DNA of 64,000 nucleotides from Pelagibacterium flavum (GTDB lineage Bacteria; Pseudomonadota; Alphaproteobacteria; Rhizobiales; Devosiaceae): contig NZ_CP107716.1 in assembly GCF_025854335.1 (NCBI RefSeq), forward strand, positions 2,659,001 to 2,723,000, written 5' to 3'. Shown in pieces: positions 43,920 through 51,835 of the stretch. The position numbers and the translations under genes were made by a program. Position 1 is the first letter of the stretch; each line of letters begins with the position of its first letter. The notes below the pieces were generated by a model. That model was not told the origin of the DNA and ran no database searches. It saw nothing but the letters and a program-made list of their open reading frames with translations.

Positions 43920-46279
43920 ACGTAGAAAAGAAGACCTCGCGCTTCGGGCTGCGATCGTTCCGGGCCAAGTTCCTGCTCGTGGTCGGCGGTGCCGTGCTTT
44001 TTGACCTTACGGTGATCGGGGGCCTGGCGTTGTGGAACGTGACGAACCTGTCACGAAACGCAACCGCGGAGGTCGGCGAAGGGCTTACTGCCGCAACCGA
44101 GGAATACATTCTCTCTTACGCGGAGACGACGGCGGCGCAGGCCAACCTTCTGATCAGCCGGGTACACGCTGATGTGGTCGCCCTGGCCGGCGTGCTGCAA
44201 GACCAGATCGATAATCCCAACGAGCAAAATGCGATTGGGTCTACCGTCTCCGTCGTATCTCCGCAATCGACGACCGTATCTTATAATCCTGAGGGAGACT
44301 GGGCGCAAAACGAGCCCGGAGCACCCTCGGTTGTAAGCGTTTGGGGATATCTGCTGGACGAGCAAAATCAGCCATTCCCGAGCGTCCGGGACGAAATCCG
44401 CGACAGCGCAATACTAGACCTTGTCGCCCCCAGCATTCTGCGCAGCGGTGCAGACAAGCTGCAGATGTATTATATCGGGCCCACGGAACGGCCGATTTTC
44501 AGAACCGTTCCCTATACCGACCAGGCCCAGACCTTTGATCGGCTCTATCCGGGGCACAACGAGGCTGAATTCTGGGAGTTTTTCTTCCCGGGCATCTACC
44601 CCTCCTGGCAGCAATGGATCGAGACCCCCTCCGCTCGTCCGGTCGCCACCGATATAACGCAAACGGCGCCATACACCGACGCCATTACCGGCGAACTCAT
44701 CGTCAGCTTTTTTCATCCGTTGTGGACGCGTGATCGAACCGGAATTGCCGGCGTCGCCGGGGCCGATATCACGCTCGATCAACTGGCCGAAATCGTTGAA
44801 AGCATCGAAATCGCCGATGTGGGATTCGGCTTTCTGGCCATGTCGAATGGAAACGTTGTGGCCATCAATCCCGAAGGCGAGTCGATCATTGGCCTGCGTT
44901 CCTCGAGTGGCGAGCAGGCCCAGGGGGTCACCGGCCTGGAGCGGTCCCTGCGCGGTAGCGTCCAGCCGGCAATTGCCTCAATGTCACTCGATCAAGACGC
45001 CGAGGGGGAAATCGAGCACATCACGCTCAATCAGAATGGCGAGGCCGTCCCCTATATGACTGTTCTTACAAGATTGGCCCCGACAAATCTCTGGAGCGCC
45101 GGGCCGATCACGCGCGAGGCAATGCTGATCGGCGTCGTGGTTCCCGAACAGGCGATATATGCCTCACTCTATAGCGCGCAGGCCAGCATCGCGCGCGCGA
45201 CCAACCAGACGCTCATCTATCAGCTCGGAGCCATCGGTCTGGCTCTTATGGTTGTGTTTGCGGCGGTTTTCGGCATTTCCAAGAGGATAACAGCCGGTCT
45301 GAGCGAACTTGCAAGCGCGGCCCAGCGCATCCAGTCGAAAGATTACAGTATTCGGGTATCCATTCCCACGCGCGACGAAGTCGGTGAAGCCGGAGTTGCC
45401 TTCAACCGGATGGCCGAGGAAATCAGCTTTCACACCGAAAACCTTGAGCAAATCGTTGACGATCGGACAAAGGAGCTCGGCAAGGCCCACCAGGAGATCC
45501 TGGCGCTCAACACCAAGCTGAAAAGCGAAAATATCCGGCTGGGGGCCGAACTTGAGGTTGCACGCCAAATCCAGATGATGGTCTTGCCCAGGGCCCTGGA
45601 ACTGCAGGCAATCCCCGACGTCGATATCGCAGCCTACATGCAGCCTGCCGACGAGGTTGGTGGCGACTACTATGATGTCCTGCAAGATGGACCCCGCGTA
45701 AAGATCGGGATCGGCGACGTGACCGGGCACGGCCTGGAAAGCGGCGTGCTCATGATGATGGTACAATCTGTGACGCGCGCCCTGCAGGAGACAGGAAAGT
45801 CCGATCCACGCCAATTCCTGAGCTGGCTCAACCGGGCGATCTACAAGAACCTAGAGCGCACCGACTGGGACAAGCACCTGTCGCTGGCGTTTATCGACTA
45901 CGAGGACGAGCGCCTCACCTTGTATGGCCAACATGAAGACGTGATTGTCATGCGAGCCGGCGGAGAGATTGAAACCATCGATACAATGGATCTTGGCTTT
46001 CCCATCGGCCTGGAACTGGACATCGCGCCGTTTATCACTACACGCGACATCCCCTTCGGCGCGGGCGATGCCATCATCCTCCACACCGATGGGGTAACCG
46101 AGGCCGAGGATACAAATGGCCGCATGTTCGGACTGGAACGCCTCCGCCAAAGCGCCTTCCAACATCACAAATGCAGTGCCGAAGAAATCAAATCCAAGGT
46201 TCTTGAAGATCTTATGGCCTTCATCGGAACGCAGAAGATATACGACGACATAACTCTTATAGTTATGAAGCACAGGTGA
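43916..46279 (+). CDS. Membrane SpoIIE/PP2C-type phosphatase with periplasmic sensor and HAMP domain (SiaA-like)
   Basis: A 787-residue protein. A membrane helix (about 18-42), a large periplasmic Cache-like sensor (about 45-425) and a second helix (about 433-455) lead to a HAMP domain (456-510), a coiled coil (510-550) and a PP2C/SpoIIE domain. Metal-binding aspartates are visible: G-G-D-Y-Y-D (584), G-D-V-T-G-H-G (601), H-T-D-G-V-T-E (725) and D-D-I-T (777-778). This is the layout of Pseudomonas SiaA and of RsbU-like phosphatases, which dephosphorylate a STAS protein on Ser/Thr. The start ATG 43916 overlaps the upstream stop. Confidence 0.9.
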   Translation: MNVEKKTSRFGLRSFRAKFLLVVGGAVLFDLTVIGGLALWNVTNLSRNATAEVGEGLTAATEEYILSYAETTAAQANLLISRVHADVVALAGVLQDQIDNPNEQNAIGSTVSVVSPQSTTVSYNPEGDWAQNEPGAPSVVSVWGYLLDEQNQPFPSVRDEIRDSAILDLVAPSILRSGADKLQMYYIGPTERPIFRTVPYTDQAQTFDRLYPGHNEAEFWEFFFPGIYPSWQQWIETPSARPVATDITQTAPYTDAITGELIVSFFHPLWTRDRTGIAGVAGADITLDQLAEIVESIEIADVGFGFLAMSNGNVVAINPEGESIIGLRSSSGEQAQGVTGLERSLRGSVQPAIASMSLDQDAEGEIEHITLNQNGEAVPYMTVLTRLAPTNLWSAGPITREAMLIGVVVPEQAIYASLYSAQASIARATNQTLIYQLGAIGLALMVVFAAVFGISKRITAGLSELASAAQRIQSKDYSIRVSIPTRDEVGEAGVAFNRMAEEISFHTENLEQIVDDRTKELGKAHQEILALNTKLKSENIRLGAELEVARQIQMMVLPRALELQAIPDVDIAAYMQPADEVGGDYYDVLQDGPRVKIGIGDVTGHGLESGVLMMMVQSVTRALQETGKSDPRQFLSWLNRAIYKNLERTDWDKHLSLAFIDYEDERLTLYGQHEDVIVMRAGGEIETIDTMDLGFPIGLELDIAPFITTRDIPFGAGDAIILHTDGVTEAEDTNGRMFGLERLRQSAFQHHKCSAEEIKSKVLEDLMAFIGTQKIYDDITLIVMKHR

Positions 46280-46283
46280 AGCA

Positions 46284-46844
46284 ATGAAGGTACAGTTTGG
46301 AATACCGGAAATCGCTTTTCATTCCAGTGATAGCAGAATTACGGTCAAAATTCTTGATGGCCCGCTGGATATCGGCTGGCATCATTGCGCCATAACATCA
46401 GGCTTCATAGCCGATTTTTACGCACAGCAATTCCAATCCCTTCACAATGAATACAAATACATAAAACATAACATTGAATATCTCGCGAACGAGCTTATCG
46501 AGAACGCGATAAAGTTTCGCTTCCGCGGCGACATTACTATCGAATCGATAATTGACTCGGACAGTTTCATAATAAAAGTATCGAATGAAATCGATGAACG
46601 AACATCCAGCGACTTCGAGACCTATCTCGCAGGCATAACCTCTGGCGATCCGGAAGATCTTCTTATCCAGAAGATCGAGCACAATGCCGAAAACCCCAAC
46701 TCGAACGCGTCGGGACTTGGGCTGCTGACCTTGATGAGCGATTACGGCTCCCGCCTGGCCTGGCGATTTGATCGTCCCGAAGAAAGGATGCGGATGCGCG
46801 TGGAAACTTTCGGGTCGATACCCATCTTCACCAACCAACTGTAA
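46284..46844 (+). CDS. HATPase-like protein kinase, slr1658/SiaB type
   Basis: A 186-residue protein with a preserved N-box Y-L-A-N-E-L-I-E-N-A-I-K-F (67-79) and a lid/G2 motif A-S-G-L-G-L-L-T-L-M-S-D-Y-G (about 142-155), consistent with a GHKL ATPase. In SiaB-like systems this protein phosphorylates the STAS partner and is opposed by the PP2C phosphatase. It starts 4 bp after the phosphatase gene with AGGTGA upstream. Its 5' half is richer in A and T than the neighbours (e.g. around 46440-46480), hinting at separate ancestry. Confidence 0.72.
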   Translation: MKVQFGIPEIAFHSSDSRITVKILDGPLDIGWHHCAITSGFIADFYAQQFQSLHNEYKYIKHNIEYLANELIENAIKFRFRGDITIESIIDSDSFIIKVSNEIDERTSSDFETYLAGITSGDPEDLLIQKIEHNAENPNSNASGLGLLTLMSDYGSRLAWRFDRPEERMRMRVETFGSIPIFTNQL

Positions 46845-46855
46845 GGCTACATATC

Positions 46856-47194
46856 ATGCAGATCAAAGCAGAAACTTACAGCGTATGGACGGAAGGAAGC
46901 GACGTCTATTTTGACGGCACAATGAGGCTGTCGGGGACCCAGGCCTATCAGCCGATACTCGAGCTCTTGCAGGAAGTGCTTGCCGAAAAGCCTCCATCAA
47001 TGACCCTGGATCTGACGAACCTTGAGTTTCTCAACTCTTCGGGAATCAACCTGCTAGCGAAGTTCACCATCGAGTTGCGAAAGCACTCCGATACAAGGCT
47101 CGTTGTGCGGGCGACATCCGAAATTCCGTGGCAAGCCAAGTCCATACGGAATCTGCAGAAGCTGCATCCGGGCCTGACGCTGATCATGACCTGA
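46856..47194 (+). CDS. STAS-domain protein, slr1659/SiaC-like
   Basis: A 112-residue single-domain protein with the STAS core T-L-D-L-T-N-L-E-F-L-N-S-S-G-I-N-L-L (50-67). Ser61 or Ser62 before Gly63 is the expected phosphorylation site. It would be phosphorylated by the HATPase encoded just upstream and dephosphorylated by the PP2C protein. It would then bind an effector such as the GGDEF-EAL protein or the fused methyltransferase. It ends the six-gene operon and converges on guaA. Confidence 0.8.
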   Translation: MQIKAETYSVWTEGSDVYFDGTMRLSGTQAYQPILELLQEVLAEKPPSMTLDLTNLEFLNSSGINLLAKFTIELRKHSDTRLVVRATSEIPWQAKSIRNLQKLHPGLTLIMT

Positions 47195-47244
47195 CGACGC
47201 ACCCCGTAAAGTGCCCCGTGCAACCACAGCCTAATGAGTTTCCC

Positions 47245-48807
47245 CTACTCCCACTCGATGGTTCCGGGAGGCTTGGAGGTCACATCATAAACGACGCGGT
47301 TGATGCCCTTGACCTCGTTGATGATCCGGGTCGCGGCGCGGCCGAGGAAATTCATGTCGAAAGGGTAGAAATCGGCGGTCATGCCGTCGACCGAAGTGAC
47401 GGCGCGCAAGGCGCAGACGCTTTCATAGGTGCGGCCATCGCCCATCACGCCCACGGTCTGCACCGGGAGCAGCACGGCGAAAGCCTGCCAGATGGTATCG
47501 TAAAGCCCCGCCTTGCGGATCTCGTCGAGATAGATCGCATCGGCCTGACGCAGGATATCGAGCTTTTCGCGTGTCACGCCGCCCGGCAGGCGGATGGCAA
47601 GACCGGGTCCTGGGAACGGATGGCGGCCCACGAAATGTTCGGGCAGGCCCAGTTCGCGGCCCAGTTTGCGCACTTCGTCCTTGAAAAGCTCGCGAAGGGG
47701 TTCGACGAGCTTCATGTTCATGCGCTCGGGCAACCCGCCAACATTGTGATGGCTCTTGATGGTGACCGAGGGGCCGCCGGTAAACGAAACGGATTCAATG
47801 ACATCCGGATAGAGCGTGCCCTGGGCGAGAAACTCTACGCCGCCGATCTTGTGGGCTTCCTTTTCGAACGTCTCGATGAACAGCCGACCGATGATCTTGC
47901 GCTTGGCCTCGGGCTCAACGACGCCTTCGAGCTCCCCGATGAATTCTTTCGAGGCATCAACGTGGACGAGCGGGATATTGTACTGATGCCTGAACATCGA
48001 GACCACTTCATCGGCCTCGTTCTTGCGCAACAGACCGTGGTCGACGAAAATGCAGGTCAACTGGTCGCCAATAGCCTCATGGATCAGGATGGCGGCTACC
48101 GAGGAGTCCACGCCGCCTGAAAGGCCGCAGATGACCTTCTTGTCGCCCACCTGCTCGCGGATGGCGGCAACGGCCTGTTCGCGATAGGCCGCCATGGTCC
48201 AATTGGCGTCGCAGCCGCAAATGTGATGCACGAAATTGGCGTAGAGCCTGGCGCCGTCGGGGGTGTGATAGACCTCGGGATGAAACTGGACGCCGAAGAA
48301 TTTGCGCTCCTCATTGGCGATCATCGCAAAAGGCGCGCCGGGAGAGGTGCCGACGACCTCGAAGCCCTCGGGGATTTCGGAAACCTTGTCGCCGTGGCTC
48401 ATCCAAACCTGATAGGAGTGATCGAGCTCCCAAACGCCGTCATAGAGCGAGCAATCCTTTTCGATGCGCACTTCGGCGCGGCCGAACTCTCGCACATAGC
48501 CGGGTTCCACGACACCGCCAAGCGCCACGCACATGGCCTGCTGGCCATAGCAGATGCCAAGCACCGGCACGCCATAATCGAGGAGCTTGTGATCGACCTG
48601 GGGCGAACCGTCCTCGATGACGCTGGCCGGGCCGCCCGAAAGGATTATGCCCTTGGGCTGGAGCGCGTCGAGCCTGTCGGCCGCCGTACTGAACGGGTGG
48701 ATTTCGCAATAGACCCCGGTTTCACGGACCCGGCGCGCGATGAGCTGGGTGACCTGTGAACCGAAATCGACAATGAGGATGGTATCTGTGGGCGCGTCGT
48801 TCTGCAT
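47245..48807 (-). CDS. guaA: GMP synthase (glutamine-hydrolysing)
   Basis: A 520-residue enzyme making GMP from XMP, glutamine and ATP in the cytoplasm. The N-terminal glutamine amidotransferase shows G-I-C-Y-G-Q-Q (nucleophile Cys) and F-H-P-E-V. The ATP pyrophosphatase domain has the loop L-S-G-G-V-D-S-S, and the C-terminal dimerisation domain ends K-P-P-G-T-I-E-W-E. Length is normal. It is a core housekeeping gene, and guaB lies about 8 kb away. Confidence 0.97.
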   Translation of the reverse strand: MQNDAPTDTILIVDFGSQVTQLIARRVRETGVYCEIHPFSTAADRLDALQPKGIILSGGPASVIEDGSPQVDHKLLDYGVPVLGICYGQQAMCVALGGVVEPGYVREFGRAEVRIEKDCSLYDGVWELDHSYQVWMSHGDKVSEIPEGFEVVGTSPGAPFAMIANEERKFFGVQFHPEVYHTPDGARLYANFVHHICGCDANWTMAAYREQAVAAIREQVGDKKVICGLSGGVDSSVAAILIHEAIGDQLTCIFVDHGLLRKNEADEVVSMFRHQYNIPLVHVDASKEFIGELEGVVEPEAKRKIIGRLFIETFEKEAHKIGGVEFLAQGTLYPDVIESVSFTGGPSVTIKSHHNVGGLPERMNMKLVEPLRELFKDEVRKLGRELGLPEHFVGRHPFPGPGLAIRLPGGVTREKLDILRQADAIYLDEIRKAGLYDTIWQAFAVLLPVQTVGVMGDGRTYESVCALRAVTSVDGMTADFYPFDMNFLGRAATRIINEVKGINRVVYDVTSKPPGTIEWE

Positions 48808-49068
48808 GGCGAGCCTTTAATTGGAATCGAGCGGTCAGGCAATGGGGAGAACGGCCTGAAACGCGACAATCCCGATGGACGCAAATAATGCAACCCCTTT
48901 TGCAACCCAGCGCGCGCTTTGGCGTTGTTAGGGCAAGTGGCAGGCACGCGAGCATTCCAATGTGCCTCGTCGAGAAAACGGGCTGAGCGCGGTCCCCCAA
49001 AGCGTCCCACTCCGCGCAATCCCGGTCAAAAGGCCAGTTGCGGTCCCATGCCCTCAGGCCTTTTGCAG

Positions 49069-49108
49069 CCACCCCGGATGTCCCTCGCATCCGGGGTGGT
49101 TCATTTTT
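49069..49108 (+). terminator. Strong rho-independent terminator on the + strand
   Basis: Perfect 12-bp arms (CCACCCCGGATG / CATCCGGGGTGG, 49069-49080 and 49088-49099) with a seven-base loop are followed by TTCATTTTT. It faces away from guaA, yet no + strand gene precedes it, so it implies an unannotated transcript starting within 48810-49060. Confidence 0.75.
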
Positions 49109-49146
49109 GGGCTGTTCGGCTGCTTAATCGAATTCCAGACAACGAA

Positions 49147-49177
49147 AATCCGCGCATTTGGGGGAAATGCGCGGATT
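49147..49177. terminator. Perfect 13-bp hairpin near IS copy 2
   Basis: Arms AATCCGCGCATTT / AAATGCGCGGATT surround a five-G loop. A-rich sequence on the left and CTTTC on the right make it usable on either strand. It may originally have terminated the glycine-rich gene, whose stop codon lay about 40 bp to the right before IS copy 2 inserted. Confidence 0.6.
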
Positions 49178-49219
49178 CTTTCGTCAACGAGTGGCCTCTT
49201 GATCGTTAGAGCCGCCTAG

Positions 49220-50068
49220 GTCGTGTTGACAAAGTGGATTCCCAAATCAGGTGAAGTCTGATTCAACACTCCTCTTTATGGGGAGCGATGATGGCACGCG
49301 GCGATCTGACCGATGAAGAGTGGGCAGTAATCGAAGGGTTCTTGCCCACAGAGCGCGGACGGAAATCCCGCCCTGCTCATGATAATCGGCGTTTTCTCAA
49401 CGGCATGCTGCATGTGCTGCGGGTTGGCTGCCCCTGGCGCGACATGCATGAGCGCTACGGCAAGTGGAACTCTGTCTATGTCCGGTTCCGGCGCTGGGCC
49501 GAACAGGGCGTCTGGGATGCCATCCTTGAAACGCTGGTCCAGATGGGGCTGACCGATGACTGGCAGCATATGATCGACAGCACCACAGTTCGGGGCCATG
49601 TATCGGCAGCCGGCGCAAAAGGGGGACTCACAAGGAGGCTTTTGGTCGATCACGCGGCGGCTTTACGTGCAAAATCCACGCCCGCTGTGACAATCAGGGA
49701 CGCCCTCTTGGCTTTGTCCTGACAGGCGGGCAAGCCTCGGACTATGGCGCGGTCGGCGAACTCATGGCCCTGCCGGTCAACAAGCCAAAGGCACTTCTGG
49801 CCGATAAGGGCTACGACGGCGATGCTGTTCGAGAAGCCCTGCTGCTACAGGGCATCTTGCCAGTCATCCCGCCAAAGGCCAATCGCAAGGTTCATATTCC
49901 CTGCGACTTCTCCCGTTACAGAGACCGCAACCGCATCGAGCGCATGTTCGGGTATCTCAAGCACATGCGTCGCATCGGCACCCGGTATGAGAAAACGGCT
50001 CTGTCATTCGCAAGCTTCCTCAACCTTGCAGCCATCCGCAGGTGGCTAAAAGACTTTGTCAACAGGAC
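49220..50068 (+). mobile_element. IS5-family insertion sequence, copy 2 (849 bp)
   Basis: Same length, ends and encoded proteins as copy 1 at 12433-13281, in the opposite orientation. It is flanked by CTAG at 49216-49219 and 50069-50072. Removing the element and one CTAG restores a continuous sequence in which TAG is the stop codon of the glycine-rich gene. The insertion therefore hit exactly at that stop. Confidence 0.9.
49288..49722 (+). CDS. IS5-family transposase, N-terminal frame (orfA), copy 2
   Basis: Identical at protein level to orfA of copy 1 (144 residues, first catalytic Asp in M-I-D-S-T-T-V-R). The A4G5 run where a minus-one shift would join orfB is at 49617-49625. Confidence 0.85.
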   Translation: MMARGDLTDEEWAVIEGFLPTERGRKSRPAHDNRRFLNGMLHVLRVGCPWRDMHERYGKWNSVYVRFRRWAEQGVWDAILETLVQMGLTDDWQHMIDSTTVRGHVSAAGAKGGLTRRLLVDHAAALRAKSTPAVTIRDALLALS

Positions 50069-50072
50069 CTAG
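49764..50072 (+). CDS. IS5-family transposase, C-terminal frame (orfB), copy 2
   Basis: Identical at protein level to orfB of copy 1, with the second Asp in A-D-K-G-Y-D and Glu in R-I-E-R-M-F-G. The TAG stop again borrows the flanking CTAG (50069-50072). As a fusion with orfA it would be read from about 49625. Confidence 0.8.
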   Translation: MALPVNKPKALLADKGYDGDAVREALLLQGILPVIPPKANRKVHIPCDFSRYRDRNRIERMFGYLKHMRRIGTRYEKTALSFASFLNLAAIRRWLKDFVNRT

Positions 50073-50389
50073 AAGACGAAGACCGTCAGGCTGGACGACT
50101 GCCGGGTCACGCCAAGCACCCGACCCGCATCGTAGTTCGAGCGGCTCAGAGAGGCTGCAACCAGCGGATCGGACCGCACGAGGCCCTGCAGCTGACTGTA
50201 TTTGCCGCTGGCCGCAAAGTAGTTGGCCATATACTCGCGGATATCGGGGCAGACGCGCAGCGCCTGTATCTGGATATTGCTTGCGTTTTCCCAGCCCGAC
50301 AGTGTCGACTGTTCGAACATCTGGATCAGGGTGTTGGGATCGACGCCCATGCAGGAAGGGTCCGAACTGGCGAATTGTGTGCCACCGGA

Positions 50390-50510
50390 ACCACCGCCGC
50401 CGTTGACACCGCCATTGCCGCCGCCGTTCACGCCGCCATTGCCGCCGTTCCCACCATTGCCGCCGTTGCCACCATTACCGCCGTTGCCACCGTTTCCGCC
50501 GTTGCCGATA
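50390..50510. repeat. GGN-rich 9-nt repeat encoding Asn-Gly-Gly triplets
   Basis: On the minus strand the sequence encodes seven consecutive N-G-G units followed by V-N-G-G-G variants and a G-G-G-G-S-G-G end. Synonymous codons vary, so it is not a recent slippage product. It forms a flexible linker between the two halves of the glycine-rich protein. Confidence 0.7.
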
Positions 50511-50836
50511 CCAACATCTACATCGAGGATGTCGTCGCCGCCGACGTTCACATCGGCAGTCACGGTGTCATCAAGCAGGCCGACGTCCGCATCGAGAAGC
50601 CTGTCGCCACCGGCGCCGACATTGGCATTGGCAAGCGAGCCGCCATCACCGTCGTCGAGCACCTTGACGTCCAGAACGTCGTTATCTCCGCCGCCAAGCC
50701 TTACTTTGGCCGTATCGTCGAGAAGATTGATCTCGAGTCCGTCGTCAGTGTCGATATCAAGGAGACCACCAAGCTGGGCCTGAGCCCCTTGCGTCACACC
50801 GAAAGACAGGAGAACGGCGATTGACGCCGTCGCTAG

Positions 50837-51680
50837 GGTCGAGACTCGTTCATAGCCAGTATGCGACTGCCGCTGCGAGCATGACGGCAGATAGATAGTT
50901 TCGGGCAAGCTTGTCGTATCGGGTGGCAACGCGGCGGAAATCCTTGAGCCGGCAGAACATGGCCTCGACACGCCAGCGGTCTTTGTAGCGTTTCTCGTCG
51001 TATTTGATTTTGCGCTTCCGGTTCTTGCGGCCAGGGATGACCGGGATTGTCTTCTGGTTGCGCAGAGTGGAACGAAGGCGGTTGGCATCATAGCCGCGGT
51101 CAGCAATAACTCTCTTCATGCCCATCGTGTGGGCGATGAGCAGATCGGCCCCCTTCATGTCCGAGGCATTGCCGGGCGTCAGGATGAGGCGGATCGGTCT
51201 GCCGATAACGTCGACGAGCGCATGGATCTTGGTGGTCCGGCCACCACGCGAGATGCCAATGGCATTGGTTCGCGCCCCCCTTTTCCCCCGCCTGCACAGC
51301 GATGGGCTTTGATATAGCTGCTGTCGATCTGGGCGGTTTCCGCAATCCAGCCTTGTTCGGTCAGAGCCGCGAGAATGCGTGCCCATACGCCGCGGCGACT
51401 CCAGCGGTTCCAGCGATTGTAGACTGTTGTCGAGGGGCCATACTCGGCAGGGCAATCAGCCCAGCGTCCGCCGCACTTGAGCATATGAACGATCCCCGAA
51501 ATTACCCGCCGGTCATCCACTCGACGTGCTCCAGGCTGGTTCTTGGGGAGATGTGGCTCAATGGCCGCCCAAGCTGCATCACTCAACCAAAATAGTCTGC
51601 TCATCGATACCTCCGAACTCATCTAAAGCCAGAGAATCTGATTTGCAGCGTCTATTCAACAAACTGATTGGGTATGGACC
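50837..51680 (-). mobile_element. Second type of IS5-family insertion sequence (844 bp)
   Basis: Flanked by CTAG on both sides (50833-50836 and 51681-51684). Ends begin GGTCGAGACTC and, inverted, GGTCCATACCC, an imperfect inverted repeat. It encodes a two-frame DDE transposase unrelated in detail to the first IS. It interrupts the glycine-rich gene after codon 5, and precise removal with one CTAG restores that gene. Confidence 0.85.
50850..51604 (-). CDS. IS5-family transposase in two frames (second IS type)
   Basis: The first frame starts at 51604 (MSRLFWLSDAAWAAIEPHLP, GGAGG upstream) and carries Asp in A-Q-I-D-S-S-Y-I-K-A-H. After G-G-G-K-G-G a minus-one shift at the A4G6 run (51275-51284 region) leads to the second frame with T-K-I-H-A-L-V-D, Asp in V-I-A-D-R-G-Y-D and Glu in W-R-V-E-A-M-F-C-R-L-K. 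The second frame ends at TGA 50850. Listed as one gene because neither frame alone has the full catalytic triad. Confidence 0.8.
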
Positions 51681-51835
51681 CTAGAAACTTTTTCATAGTC
51701 GCCTCCAAATTGCCCCCAAACCAAAAAGGGGGAGAAGTAATTGCGCGAGTCGACTATGGCGCAGGATCAAACTTGACGTTTGCTCGCAGTTGATATGGGC
51801 GGCAATTTTTACCTGATTTTAATATGGGTTTAACC

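Larger units (their letters stand above)
48808..49219. other. Non-coding region upstream of guaA
   Basis: This 412-bp stretch between guaA and IS copy 2 has no credible protein gene. It contains two strong hairpins (listed separately). The guaA promoter should lie near 48810-48900. I could not recognise a tRNA, 4.5S, 6S or riboswitch in it. The + strand part before the first hairpin could be a small RNA. Confidence 0.5.
50069..51696 (-). pseudogene. Glycine-rich secreted protein gene split by an IS element in its signal peptide
   Basis: The body (50069-50836) has no start codon of its own after the IS. The first five codons lie beyond the IS at 51682-51696, with GGAGG before ATG. Removing 50837-51680 and one CTAG gives MKKFLATASIAVLLSFGVTQ then G-A-Q-A/Q-L-G-G, a perfect signal peptide in frame, and a 259-residue protein. 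The mature part has Asp/Leu/Val-rich repeats (D-V-G-L-L-D-D-T, L-D-V-D-V-G), a run of Asn-Gly-Gly triplets and a C-terminal domain with two cysteines (S-C-M-G-V-D and V-C-P-D). Function is unknown; secreted or cell-surface. IS copy 2 sits exactly at its stop codon. Confidence 0.85.

Noticed and set aside
48830..49060. tRNA, 4.5S or 6S RNA gene upstream of guaA
   Set aside because: I looked for a T-loop/anticodon arrangement and known RNA cores on both strands and found none.
12433..50068. 36-kb composite transposon bounded by the two IS copies
   Set aside because: The interval contains core guaA and ordinary chromosomal operons, and no shared outer target duplication is seen. Independent insertions at CTAG are simpler.
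50390..50510. CRISPR-like or minisatellite array
   Set aside because: The repeat is in coding phase, encodes Asn-Gly-Gly units with varied synonymous codons, and has no spacer structure.
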